Shown here: one piece after another, positions 34,633 through 43,868 of the stretch
How the letters are laid out: each line of letters starts with the position of its first letter
Numbering within the stretch: position 1 is the stretch's first letter
Assembly: GCA_905221605.1 (NCBI GenBank)
Contig: CAJNDS010000165.1
Span: 1 to 64,000 of the forward strand
From: Symbiodinium natans
Taxonomy: Eukaryota > Sar > Dinophyceae > Suessiales > Symbiodiniaceae
Reading direction: 5' to 3'
Length of the DNA stretch: 64,000 nucleotides
Position numbers and translations under genes: made by a program
Notes under the pieces: model-generated
What the model was told of the DNA's origin: nothing
The model's database searches: none
The model's input: the letters and a program-made list of their open reading frames with translations, nothing else

Positions 34633-36486
34633 TGGATACGATTTTTGTATGAGAGGCTACAGGGGGTTGCAGCAGATCTGGCTGAAGGGTGTGACTCTGA
34701 GTGGTGCTGAGGTTTAAAGCTCAAACCCCTAAACCCTAAACCCTAAACCCGATAAACCCTAAACCCTAAACCCTAAACCCTAGATGGCCCTAAGCTGCGT
34801 CCGGGTGGAATGGCTTCGCGGATGGGATGTCTCACGAAGGGCCCCGCAGAACCGCGTCTAGGGTTTAGGGTTCAGGGTTTAGGGTTTAGGGCCTTTAGGG
34901 TTTAGGGTTTATAAGGTTTAGGGTTTAGGGTAGCTGGTAGTTGTTTTGTTGGGTTTAGGCTTCGGGGTTAGCAGAGCATGTCAAAGAACCACTAAAAGGA
35001 GCTACAGCTGCCAATGAGGGGTTTAGGTCACTCTCTAGTGCTTTCCCCACGAACTCAGCTTTAGGGGTCTTATCAAAGGGCGGCTTGGGGTCGGGGGCGG
35101 GGGGTAGGTAAACCCCAAGCACCCGAAAACCATACACCCAAAACCCAAACATGCCCAACCCTCAACCCCATCAACCAAACCCTCAATCCCACACCCCAAA
35201 CCAACACCCCCCCCCCCCCATCCCCCAAACCCATAAACCCGAAAACCCTAAACCCCAAACCTCCCATTTCAAATGGAGGGTGCCCAAATCCCGATACCCC
35301 AAACCCTAAGCCCTAAACCCTAAACCCCAAACCCCAAACCCCAAACCCTAAACCCTAAACCCCGAGCCTCCAATTCAAGCCGGAGGATGCCTTGGACCAA
35401 CTTCGTACCGCTGAAGCGCGCCTGCCTGCGTTGGGGCTCCCGGCAGTGGTGCTGAGGGGAAGTTTCTGTAGGGTTTTAGGGTTTAGGGTTTGGGGTTTAG
35501 GGTTTAGGGTTTACGGTTAGGGTTTAGGGTTAGGGTTTAGGGTTTAGGGTTTAGGGTTCAGGGGTTTAGGCTTCTCCTCTTTTAAGATTTCTTTTTGCTA
35601 CGCACCATTTGCTTAAGACCCCCCCCAACAACAAAACAAAATGTATTAACAAAACAATCCCTATATTACCCAAATAAGGAAGAATATTTTCATTTTGGGG
35701 AGTGGATCTTTAGCAAATAGTAGTAAAGTTACATCTCAGTGTTGTTGCATGCAGCGTTTCGTCGGATGCAGGGGGGCACCTCTTTCGAGCATTCGTGCGC
35801 TCAAGACATGTGCCTGAACTATGGGGTAGCAGATCCGGTTCAGGGTTTAGGGTTTAGGGTAAGGGTTCAGGCCGAAACCCACAAGCCGAAGCTCTAAACC
35901 CTAAACCGTAACCCTAAACCTTAAACCCTAAACCCTAAACCCTAAACCCTAAACCCTAAGCCCTAAGCCCTAAACCCTAAACCCTAAACCCTAGCTAGCC
36001 TCCACAAGGCTCCAAGACCTCACCGAGCGCCGCGCTGCCTCGGAGACGGCGCGGGAAGCGGCCATGGCGGAGCTGCGGAAGGACCTGGGCTTTGAGGGGT
36101 TTAGGGTTTAGGGTTTAGGGTCTAGGGTTTAGGGTCCAACGGACGGGAGCTAGGGAACTAGGTACCGTATCTAATAAGGGAACCCTTTTGTAGGGGGTTG
36201 CAGTGGTTGAAGCCCAGCCTTCCGCAACGTCGGAGTAGGGTTTTGGGGCTTAGGGCTTCTGACTTCTGAGTTCTCGGGAGCAAGCCCTGAGCCCCGACAT
36301 CCTACAAGCCCTGCTTGAGAGGTTTAAGGTTTAAGGTTGAATGAGGGTTTAGGGTTAACAGGGTTTAGGGTTTAGGGCTTAGGGCACCTCTAGACATTCG
36401 ATAGGCTTTGTCGGCAGGATTTGGTGCGCTTGCGCCAAGATGTGGCACAGATGCGGCCTCAGGAATGGCCTCATTTGATCAAGTGA
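32011..36486 (+). CDS. chain N: coiled-coil protein gene segment
   Basis: Exons 32011-32035, 32188-32232, 32693-32740, 33026-33057, 33162-33215, 33396-33446 and 34010-34119 keep phase, as do 34379-34405, 34673-34711, 34795-34862, 35367-35461, 35755-35844 and 35999-36098; 36418-36486 follows. Joined readings include RIKELEERLLHEATSG, YDALELELVHTKLL, VTRLELALQQIWLKGV and LTERRAASETAREAAMAE. Two introns (32036-32187, 33058-33161) are family B elements with GC donors. The joins 34119/34379 and 36098/36418 are unresolved. Long heptad-bearing stretches suggest a cytoskeletal or scaffold-type coiled-coil protein; no family can be named. Confidence 0.5.
32036..32187 (+). mobile_element. family B introner-like element
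   Basis: It starts GCCCTTATTCC at the upstream exon edge and ends CTAGCCAG at the next. Splicing it out joins AQR to RIKELEE in phase. Other family B copies: 8127-8222, 11067-11158, 14112-14228, 20439-20551, 26251-26360, 33058-33161, 36686-36800, 57826-57915. Confidence 0.75.
32188..32232 (+). CDS. chain N heptad exon
   Basis: RIKELEERLLHEATS sits between CTAGCCAG and GTTTAGGG, an exact bracket by an introner end and a telomere array start. Confidence 0.6.
33058..33161 (+). mobile_element. family B introner-like element
   Basis: A 104-bp GC-AG unit from GCACCCTTTTTATGCC to CTCTGTCTAG between two short coiled-coil exons; phases agree when removed (G + TG). Confidence 0.7.
33371..33446 (+). 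CDS. chain N exon, longer reading
   Basis: From CAAGCAG the frame reads AATTSEIAESGLPQYSWL and TDNELKQ to GTCAGA, and stays open much further (Gln/Pro-rich). An internal acceptor at 33395 matches the chain phase. Confidence 0.5.
34010..34119 (+). CDS. chain N Pro/Ser-rich exon
   Basis: A GCATCCCAG acceptor opens PKRRLSSMFEDGLPCQSP, then LSPLSLPAYLETLDC to TAA. A very good acceptor (TCTTTCTCTTCCAG, ends 34087) inside it may instead start a shorter exon. Confidence 0.45.
34147..34330. repeat. TTTAGGG telomere-like array
   Basis: About 26 units with two TTCAGGG variants near its right part. Confidence 0.98.
34379..34405 (+). CDS. 27-nt micro-exon
   Basis: CGAAGGCAG|VTRLELALQ|GTCGGG; in phase with 34673-34711 (QIWLKGVTLSGAE|GTTTAA), extending the helix. 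Confidence 0.55.
34585..34629. repeat. long poly-G tract
   Basis: An almost uninterrupted G run after GGGGTTGGG. Poly-G or poly-C runs recur in this window (1240, 17351, 31257, 32349, 33290, 38248, 45575, 45862). Confidence 0.95.
35367..35461 (+). CDS. chain N exon
   Basis: A CCCCGAG acceptor; LQFKPEDALDQLRTAEAR and LPALGLPAVVLRG to GTTTCT. CCCTAAA upstream, TTTAGGG downstream. Confidence 0.55.
35999..36098 (+). CDS. chain N coiled-coil exon
   Basis: The array ends ..CCCTAGCTAG, giving the acceptor; the exon reads STRLQDLTERRAASETAR and EAAMAELRKDLGFE, ending at GG|GTTTAGGG. A clear long helix with Ala/Glu/Arg composition. Confidence 0.6.
36418..36486 (+). CDS. helical exon before a family G element
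   Basis: A CTTTGTCGGCAG acceptor opens DLVRLRQDVAQMRPQEW and PHLIK with TGA. The element begins at GTTGGGATG right after; an alternative frame (ALAPRCGTDAASGMASF) reaches it without a stop. Confidence 0.48.
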   Translation, partial: DLVRLRQDVAQMRPQEWPHLIK

Positions 36487-36998
36487 GGTTGGGATGTTTC
36501 CGGTTTAGGGTTTAGGGTTGCAGGTTTAGGGTTTAGGGTTTAGGGTTTAGGGTTTAGGGTTTAGGGTTTAGGGTTTAGGGTTCCCCGTTAAACAGGAGCC
36601 AACAGTCCTTAATGGGGAGTATAGTGGCGCATACTACAATCCCTATGAAGGACTCTGAGTATAAGGGGGAACATCCCACAAGAGAGGCTTCATCTGCAGG
36701 CCCTTGTCCCCCTTTGTTTTAAGGTTTGGGTTCCCTTAGAAGCCCCTCTAAACTAATTAACCATGGCCCCCTTATCATTCCTAGGCTACTCATGGGTCTA
36801 GCAGACCTCTGAATGCTGAACCCTGCATGCTACTTGATCTCAGGCCTGCGAACAGCAAGACCCCCGCGGTTTGAGCGTTCAGGGGTATCGCCTGGGATGT
36901 TCTCTATTCTACTAACAGTCCTTCATTGATAGGGATTTTCGTACCCCTCCTATTGGAATCCCCATCAAGGAGTGTTAGTATAGGGGGATCATCCCCAG
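36487..36998. mobile_element. two family G elements around family B
   Basis: A family G copy (36487-36682) holds a TTTAGGG array between its arms; a family B copy follows (36686-36800) and a second family G copy (36886-36998). A short exon RTARPPRFERSG (36843-36885) may lie between, ending at GTATCG. Confidence 0.7.
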
Positions 36999-37539
36999 GT
37001 ATAGCCCCGAAGCTGCATGGTGCATAGCAGCGCCTAACAAGCCTCTAGGGAGCACACTAGCTGTTTGGAGTAAGCCTTGAATCCCATACCCTAAACCCCA
37101 AACCCTAAACCCCAAACCCCAAACCCTAAACCCGAAACCCTAAACCCCAAAACCCTAAGGCCCTAATCCCTAAACCCGTCACCCTTAAACCCTTCGCCCT
37201 AAACTCCAGAGTGCATCGGACGCGAGGCTTACCACTGAGGGAGGATTCGCGGGAAGCGAGCGGCAACACGCCAGCCACCGACCCGGCTATCTTCCGTCAC
37301 TAGGGGGTTTACAAAAAATAAGGGATCCGTGTCATACAAACCCCCAAAAACGAGGATCCCCTTATATTAAGGAGACCAAAAAGGCACCCCTATGATCGTA
37401 AACCCTCACAAGACTTGCAGGGGGTGGGGTGGTCCGCAGGCAGGGTTGTACGCTTTTTTCATCTGTTTCTCTGAGATTCTTGTATGTTGGGGTAGGATAT
37501 GCGGAGCCCAATTTGGGGAGATGCCCGCTTTCCCGGCAG

Positions 37540-38245
37540 AGGGCGTCGAGTTCTGGTACAAGTCTCAGTGCTGGTGTTCACCAAACCCTCAGATTTTTCC
37601 CCGTAAGAAAGGCATGTCTACTTTCCATTCCAGGGATACATGTCCTTGTTACTGACACTTCTCTGGCCTTCGCTGTAGCTACACTCGAGAACCATAGACG
37701 ACAGTGAGGGGTGCCAAAGTACATTGCTACAAGAAGCAAATCATGGGATCCTCGTTTCGATCACCTCCACCGGTTCCCCCCCAGTTCACAAGGATACCAC
37801 CGGAGTCCCGTGGCGTAGCCTGGGTTTTGGAGTACTGGACTTTAATACTTTTCTTGGTTCTGGGTTCTTATTATGGCTACTTATACCTAAGAAGTATATA
37901 ACTTTTTTCCCGGGTCTACTAAAAAGTAGGGTAATTGTGAAGCCCGGAACCCTTCTGAGGAGCTGCGCCCCCCCCCGAGGGTTTAGGGTTTGGGGCCTAA
38001 CCCCCGCCCAGGCTTCTCTGCGTTGTCTGCCACCCTCATGGCCCGGGTCGACAAGGAGGCCCGGTATTCATGTTTGAGTCTCTCTGGAAAGAGGAGCGAG
38101 CACCTTCATCAAGTGGTAAGAAAACATATGTTACGCTTAAAAAGAATGTAGGGTTTCGGGTTTAGGGTTTAGGGTTTCGGCGAGCAACCAGGCGAACTAT
38201 ACAGAACCCCTTAGCGCTCGGCCTCAGCATCACTTCACGCCAAGA
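37540..38245 (+). CDS. chain D: five phase-compatible exons
   Basis: 37540-37602 (CCCGGCAG|GVEFWYKSQCWCSPNP..|GTAAGA), 37679-37703 (CGCTGTAG|TLENHRR|GTGAGG), 37734-37783 (SKSWDPRFDHLHRFPP), 38012-38115 and 38192-38245 (ANYTEPLSARPQHHFTP). Three donors are consensus. Further exons 38565-38630, 39215-39279, 39439-39499 and 39661-39695 probably continue the gene. No family is recognised; the Cys/Trp/Tyr-rich first exon suggests a folded domain. Confidence 0.55.
38012..38115 (+). CDS. chain D 34-codon exon
   Basis: A CCCGCCCAG acceptor opens FSALSATLMARVDKEARY and SCLSLSGKRSEHLHQV, ending exactly at GTG|GTAAGA. One of the strongest exons in the window. Confidence 0.62.
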
Positions 38246-38246
38246 C

Positions 38247-38247
<1 letters not shown>

Positions 38248-38277
<30 letters not shown>

Positions 38278-38281
38278 AATA
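38248..38281. repeat. poly-C followed by poly-A
   Basis: About 20 C then 12 A. The minus strand reads as T then G runs, similar to 45554-45587 and 26731-26764. Confidence 0.95.
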
Positions 38282-38564
38282 ACAAAAACATGAAAATCAA
38301 CCTCGTGGTGCTAGGCTCGAGCATCACTTTCCTCCCGCCACCCCCTCCCCTCCCGCCCTGGTAAGCCCTCGGGTTTCGGGTTTTGTTTGGGGTTTGTGTC
38401 CTGAGTTTTTGGGGGTTTTGCCCTGGGGGGTTTTGTTTGGGGTTTGTGTCCGGAGTTGTTGGGGGTTTTCCCGGGTTTCTGGGGGGTCTTGTGTTTTGCT
38501 TTTGAAACTTGCCAACTTCGTTTTGGGTGGCTTTTTGAAAAACAAGATCTGGATTTGGCTGCAG

Positions 38565-38630
38565 GCCAAAGACACGAGCCGCGTCTTCGCCAGCCTAGAA
38601 GACCAACTGAAATCCTTGCAGCTGCCTGAG
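38565..38630 (+). CDS. coiled-coil exon
   Basis: A GGATTTGGCTGCAG acceptor, AKDTSRVFASLEDQLKSL and QLPE. A T-rich low-complexity run follows. The donor is probably GTTTTG a few bases further. Confidence 0.55.
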
Positions 38631-38884
38631 TTCCGTTTTGTTTTTTTTTTGTTTTTTTTTTTTTTAGTGTTGAGGGTGAATAACTGCCATATACCAACTA
38701 TACACAATCTACTTAATTCGGTCGCTGTGTGAAAGGGTTTCTTGTGCTTGTGGAAGCTCAGCGCATTGATGTGAGGATCCATCTGATTCGCTGATCTGCC
38801 ACGTTTAGCCTGTGCGGGATGCCTGCCTCGATGGCTTAGCATTCGGCTGTGGGGGGGGGCGGGGGGTTACTACACTATTTGCTT

Positions 38885-39125
38885 AAGAACACCACCTATC
38901 TATATCTGTATACATATATATACATACATATACATCTATTTCCATATTTAACAAATAAATAAACAAAACACATAAACAAATAGATACGTAGATAAATAAG
39001 CAAAAAATAAATATATACATATATATATATATATAGATATATGTATGTTGTATGTATATATGTATGTTGTATGTATATAAATAAATAAATAAAGGAAAAA
39101 TATATATATATATATATATATAAAC
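38885..39125. repeat. TA/TAAA-rich microsatellite
   Basis: A dense TATATA and AAATAAAT tract; the Tyr/Ile-rich minus-strand frames here are artefacts. Confidence 0.95.
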
Positions 39126-39214
39126 CCAAATCCCAAAACGGGAGCCCTAAACCTTTAGATACGGGAACGCCCCACTCTCCACCCACAAGCCCGCAAGCCA
39201 AGCCTCCCACTAAG

Positions 39215-39279
39215 GCAAGAGCGGGTGCGAGCAGCGGAAGTCGCCGGAAGTTCTGCCGATGCCACGGATTGGCTTCAGG
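39215..39279 (+). CDS. helical exon
   Basis: A CCCACTAAG acceptor, QERVRAAEVAGSSADATD and WLQ, to G|GTTTGC. Confidence 0.52.
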
Positions 39280-39438
39280 GTTTGCTATGTCCCCCTTGAG
39301 AATTTTTTTTATTTTTGTTTATATAAAACCCAAGAGGATATTAACACCATCATTTCTATTTGAGGTTCTAAGGGGAGTATAGTTTTGGGGGGGGGGGGTT
39401 GTCTGACCCGCTTCTTCTACGCCTCTTCTTATGGGCAG

Positions 39439-39695
39439 CTGTCTGCGTTATGGTCCGTTTGGGAGGGTTCCGCTGAGAATGTGGAGCCTTATATGTCGGG
39501 TAACCCTCAAGATGCACCATCATCTTAGTCTTAGTAGCTGAGTAGGTATCCTTTACCCTTTTGGGGGGTACATATCATCCTACCATACATAATTGACAGG
39601 TGAACCTGTTTTGAGCAACTAGGTCATTTAGCCCTTATATCGGTGCACTGGTTCACCTAGACCTTCGGGAAATCCTGAACTGCCGGCTCAACTGA
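39439..39695 (+). CDS. two exons split by a family M element
   Basis: Exon 39439-39499 (TATGGGCAG|LSALWSVWEGSAENVEPY..|GTAACC) and exon 39661-39695 (CACCTAG|LREILNCRLN then TGA) agree in phase (G + AC). The intron ends in a palindrome AGGTGAACC..GGTTCACCT (39599-39660). Confidence 0.52.
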
Positions 39696-40440
39696 AGCCA
39701 GCCAAGCCCCAAGCTCCAGCCCCAGCTGAAACCCTAACCCTTCTCATCCTTAACAAAGAAGGCTTTCTTGTAAGGGCAATAATTATAGTGATTTTTATCT
39801 TTCTTAAGCAAATTAATAGATAAGGAGGGACTCAGAAGTGCCCTGAATCTAATTCCCCGTGATTCCCCTATCAAAACACCTTCGGTGGTCCCTATATGCC
39901 CAAGTAGCTCTTCTCCCCACGTCACCCCTAAGGCCCCTTCCTTGCAAGGGTCCTTGAGATCCTTTGCTTGTTGTGGGAAGTAAAACCCTTCAGGACCCCG
40001 AAAACGCACAAACCATAACACTCCCTATAAGCCCCAAAACCCCTACACCCTAAACCCTACAACCCCTGGGCGTCAAAGGCATGAAGCACCCAAACCCTAA
40101 ACCCCAACCCCTCTCAACTCTAAACTCCTGGGCCTTTAAACCCCCAAAACCCTAGACTTTACAAAACCGGAAAACACTAACAATCCTTGAAACCTTATAA
40201 ACCCCGCAAAAGCCCTAAAACACCCAACGCCCCAAAATCCCTAACAGCCCAAGCCCAGACCCCGGGGAGGATCCAAGAAGTAGATTCCTTCTGAGGGTTC
40301 CTAAGAATGACCCCACATTAGTATCGGGTACTATGTGGGAGTAAGCTCTAACCCTAAACCCTAAACCCTAAACCTTCTCCACCCAGGGCTCTTAAAAGCC
40401 CTCCTGAGCTGAGGTCTCCCACTTCTCTGGCGACTTGCAG
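39696..40440. other. intergenic or intron, no exon seen
   Basis: A 95-codon minus-strand open frame at 39734-40021 has ordinary composition (FRGPEGFYFPQQAKDL) and may deserve checking, but shows no splice context. Degenerate CCCTAAA units and a family H element (40256-40345) fill the rest. Confidence 0.35.
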
Positions 40441-41054
40441 CTTCTGGCCCAGGACTTCGCCGCGGCCTTAATCTTGTGGTTAGGGTTTGGGGTTTGGGGT
40501 TTAGGGTTTAGGGTTTAGGGTTTAGCGTTTAGCGTTTAGGGTTCAGGGTCTAGGGTGTAGGGGGCTTGAGGCAAAAAAAGGGGTCGGGTCCAGTGTTTCG
40601 GTTTTCGAGTTCAAGGTTTAGGTTTATAGGGTGCGCAGGGTTTACATGGGCTGATAGGCTTTACAGGGCAAATGGGTATGTAGGCGGCTTTAGGCCATTT
40701 CTCCCAAGCCCAAACATGCCCCCATGTCCTCAAATTCCTCAGCTCACGGGCTCGAGATCTCCAGCCACCAACTCCTCAAGTTAGGGTTTAGGGTTTAGGG
40801 TTTAGGGTTTGGGGTTTAGGGTTTAGGGTTTAGGGTTTAGGGTTTAGGGACGGTACTCTCAGTCAAGGGCTTGGGGCAGCACACGGCTCCAGTGCCGCAG
40901 GGCGTCCCACTCCACTCATGCCCCCCTAAACCCTAAGCCCCAAGCCCTAAACCCCAAACCCTGAACCCGCACCCCCACCCTTCTCATGCAGCTAAGACAA
41001 GGCTGCTTTGCGCGGGGAGGCGCGGGGAGAGAGACAGAAGGGATAGGGCTGTAA
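40441..41054 (+). CDS. chain E: four exons to a stop
   Basis: 40441-40478 (ACTTGCAG|LLAQDFAAALIL|GTTAGG), 40743-40779 (SRARDLQPPTPQ|GTTAGG), 40863-40901 (SRAWGSTRLQCRR) and 40992-41054 (TCATGCAG|LRQGCFARGGAGRETEG, TAA) keep phase throughout. It could be the 3' end of the gene started in chain D or a separate one. Confidence 0.48.
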
Positions 41055-41064
41055 TGATTCTGGG

Positions 41065-41215
41065 TGTCTAAGGGTAGTTGGTAGCTACATGGGCCCTTTA
41101 ATATGGTCCCTTACCTGATGTATGGGCCCTGAATTTGTACAGGGCACCTAAGGGGTATACAAGGGGTCCCCTTTTAAGGGCCCATACTAAGGGACTATGC
41201 AACTACCCTAAGAGG
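41065..41215. mobile_element. family F palindromic element
   Basis: AGGGTAGTTGGTAGCTACAT at the left pairs with ATGCAACTACCCT at the right. Other copies: about 17055-17165, 55622-55750, and one arm at 61605-61690. Confidence 0.7.
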
Positions 41216-41524
41216 GTGGCTTCAGGGCTTGTGCTCAGTTTAGCCCGATGTCGCCTGCGATCATCTGCCCTATGCCCTCTTATAGGGAATTTTAGGAGTT
41301 GTTTAGGGGTTACTTAGGGGCTACTTATAGGTATATAGAGACGATCTAAGGTACATGTAATGTAGCGGTTATATGGGGGTTATACAGGGGAATTAAGATT
41401 CAGGGTCCCTTCTAGGGGTCGCTTTATACCCCTTTCATACCCTATGCTTCTATCATCCCGATTTGGGCTTGAGTTTTTCTCCCCCAAAATCGAACATGTC
41501 GGGAGAGATTCCTTGAAGCTTCAG

Positions 41525-42150
41525 GTCTACTTGCATGTAGGATCACAAGAATGGCAACTGCATTTATCGCCGGACGTAAACAAAGCAACTGCAGAATATG
41601 CCTGTGAACCTTCAAGTATTCCCTAAACCGTAAACCCTAGACCCTGCTGTCAAACTCGGGCGTCTCATACAGCGCATTGAGGAAGCTAAGCCTCCGCTGT
41701 TGCACTCTACTAGAACCCACATGGCGGCTAGCTCACGCATGTTTGGAAGCAAGGGTTGGAGCTGTACCTACATGAGCCCTGTATAGGGGGGTGGGGTTGA
41801 GGGCTGAGAGGGTGTAAATTGCAACATCTCTCACTTTGCCAGGGTATGAAGGCTACTCTGGGACAATCTGGCAGTGCGGTGCTTCCAGATTGCACACCTG
41901 AACTGTTTTAGTCTTGGAACCTAAACCCTAAACCCTACAGGGCTCAAAATGACATTCTTGGGCTTCAAATTTGGGGTTCTTGGGGCTAGGGTTGAGCTAA
42001 GTTTGGCTGAAAATCTTAGTTTTTCGGCTTGTCTAGGGTCTCGCGGGTTTGGGTGTCAGGGTTGGTTTAGGGCTTTGTCGCTGTCAGTCTGCGCGTGCTG
42101 ACGTGGAGCTGCGGGAGCGCGTGGCCAGGCAGGGAGCATGCACCAGATGG
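41525..42150 (+). CDS. chain F: four exons
   Basis: 41525-41577 (GAAGCTTCAG|VYLHVGSQEWQLHLSPD|GTAAAC), 41673-41780 (CTCATACAG|RIEEAKPPLLHSTRTH..|GTATAG), 41843-41911 (CACTTTGCCAG|GMKATLGQSGSAVLPD, in-frame TAG) and 42088-42150 (TCGCTGTCAG|SARADVELRERVARQG..|GTAGTT). The first three are all phase 0. If 41909-41911 TAG is used, 42088 belongs to another gene. Confidence 0.5.
41641..41780 (+). CDS. 46-codon open exon
   Basis: The interval from CCCTAG to GTATAG stays open in one frame with PAVKLGRLIQRIEEAKPP and HMAASSRMFGSKGWSC. Either the whole interval or its part from 41673 is exon; the latter avoids a 25-nt intron. Confidence 0.55.
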
Positions 42151-42320
42151 GTAGTTCTCTACATCAGGGTCCCCTTTTTGGGATCCCTTCTTTAAAGGGT
42201 GCCGCCCTATCATGGGTAGCCAAAACGCTAGGGTCCCATGTTGGGCAGCCCTTCTTTAAAAGGGTGCCGCCTTATAATGGGTACCCAAAAAGGGACCCCA
42301 ATTTAGAGAACTACCCATAT
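42150..42320. mobile_element. family I palindromic element
   Basis: It begins GTAGTTCTCTACATCAGGGT at the donor of the 42088 exon and ends ..TTTAGAGAACTAC. It contains two internal copies of TTCTTTAAAGGGTGCCGCC and so is a compound inverted repeat. Confidence 0.75.
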
Positions 42321-42439
42321 GGCTAAGGAGTCCAATTTGTTAAAGGTATAATAAAGTTCAGAAAAGATAGGGTCCGGTTGGTTTTATAGTATTTCATGGG
42401 CCCTTTACAACCCCTAAAGAATGCCCTTAATCATGTGCA

Positions 42440-42813
42440 AGTTTCGTGGCGGGTCTGCAGGTTAGAGCTTGAGCAAACTGCAGCTGGCCACTTCTCTACA
42501 TGATTGTATACGCTTGGCCGTCGAAACAGGGTGCCAATATCTTGATCCTCAGATGTACGGTTCAGGGGGTTGGAGGTATGGCAAAGCCAAGGAGAGTCCT
42601 GAGAAGTTGTTCTCTCAGCTTCGCCAAGATGCTGCACGATGCTGCCGACCGGTTCTCGGGTTTGGGCGTCGTCTTTTGGATTTCGGCGCGCTCTCTGGCA
42701 TTTCAGCTCAAAGCTCCTCTAGCTCAGACCCAGATGCACTTCCTAGCTGTCGCATAGCCGTCGGTGACTCGTTTGCCTCCTGCTTGGTTCAGCTTGGGAA
42801 GACCATCAGGTAG
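42440..42813 (+). CDS. open coding-like region, exon structure unclear
   Basis: One frame stays open for 114 codons to TAG 42811-42813 (LSKLQLATSLHDCIRLAV; KLFSQLRQDAARCCRPVL). A second frame is open for 85 codons. Splice-like sites inside (CTTCTCTCAG at 42621, GTTCTCGG at 42653) could define a smaller exon reading FAKMLHDAAD. A GTCTGCAG acceptor precedes LELEQTAAG at 42462. Confidence 0.42.
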
Positions 42814-43154
42814 ACCCTGGGGATATTTTGCTGCCATCATCTTCAGAAATATGTTTTAGAGGATTTTGAAGGGCCATCCTACATAAAAATCGAACAGCAT
42901 AGCAGCACCCGTTGTCGAAACTCGAGTGATAGGGTTCTTAAGGGAGGGTGATTCAAGGGGTGTATAGGTAGCTTCAGACCCCCAATCCCTGAGGCCCCCT
43001 AGCCCCAAGCCACTGGTTTAGGATTCTTTGGGGTGTTTTAGGGTTCAGGGTTGAGGTTTAGGGTTAAGGGTTCTGAGACATTATAGGGTCTAGAGGCTTG
43101 TAGGGCTTCTAGGGGCTTTTGGGGGGATTAGTGGGGCTGGCATGGTGTAGTCAG

Positions 43155-43250
43155 ACCCTGCTGGCCATGAGCCGCGCTGCGTTTGCGGCCCACGGCGTGC
43201 TCCGGAGCCCCGGGGCTTTTCCTCCCCGACTTTGCGCCGCGCTGCGGAAG
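43155..43250 (+). CDS. 32-codon exon, basic N-terminal-like or helical
   Basis: A GTGTAGTCAG acceptor opens TLLAMSRAAFAAHGVLRS and PGAFPPRLCAALRK, ending at AAG|GTGGAC. The Ala/Arg/Leu pattern resembles organellar RNA-binding helical repeats of algae and dinoflagellates, but one exon cannot show that. Confidence 0.58.
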
Positions 43251-43569
43251 GTGGACTAGGGTTTCAAGGTTTAGGGTTTAGGGTTTAGGGTTTCAAGAGG
43301 AAGTTTAGGGTTTTCAGTTTACTTTCCCCCCCCCCCGCCTTCCCCCTATCTCAACCTGTACTTGGCACATCTAGGGAGGCATCTTAGGTTAGGGCGTGCA
43401 TCCGGGGGGGGCGTCATGGTATGGGGCTTAGGTCCTAGGGGTCCATGTACCTCATTATTGTGTACTTGGGCCCCAGAGTCCCTTAAGTAGGAGGTACTTT
43501 AAGGTCCCGAGTAGTCCCTATTTAGGTACATGGACCCTTAGGGTTAGGGTTTCGGGCTTGTTTTGGCAG

Positions 43570-43590
43570 GCTTTTTCTGCTCCATCCTGA
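43570..43590 (+). CDS. possible terminal exon
   Basis: A GCTTGTTTTGGCAG acceptor, AFSAPS then TGA, in phase with 43155-43250 across an intron that holds a family C element. Another frame (LFLLHPEVLSP) is open. Confidence 0.3.
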   Translation, partial: AFSAPS

Positions 43591-43745
43591 AGTCCTAAGC
43601 CCCAAACCCTAAACCCGCAATCCTGAACCCCAAACTTATACACCCTACCCCGAACAACCCTCATCTCTAAACCCTAAACCCTAAACCCTAAACCCTAAAC
43701 CCTAAACCCTAAACCCTAAACCCTAAACCCTAAACCCTAAACCCT

Positions 43746-43868
43746 ATGTCCTGGAGATGCTGGAAGGAGGCGCTGGCTCTCTTGGAGAAGGTCGCCGCAG
43801 TGCACAGGGTTGCAGGGGCTTGTGGTAGGATAAGGAGTGCTTGCACCAGTGGAGCAGCTGGCAAGCTA
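43746..43868 (+). CDS. helical exon candidate
   Basis: Directly after a long CCCTAAA array. The frame SWRCWKEALALLEKVAAV then HRVAGACGRIRSACTSGA is open for about 40 codons. A shorter exon (EALALLEK|GTCGCC) is possible. The pattern recalls helical-repeat proteins. Confidence 0.42.

Noticed and set aside
38324-38842. 172-codon minus-strand frame
   Set aside because: It crosses a T-run (poly-Lys) and the TTTGGGGTTTG repeats (KPQTKP), and lies opposite the good + exon 38565-38630.
38885-39210. Tyr/Ile-rich minus-strand frames resembling membrane proteins
   Set aside because: They translate a TA-rich microsatellite.
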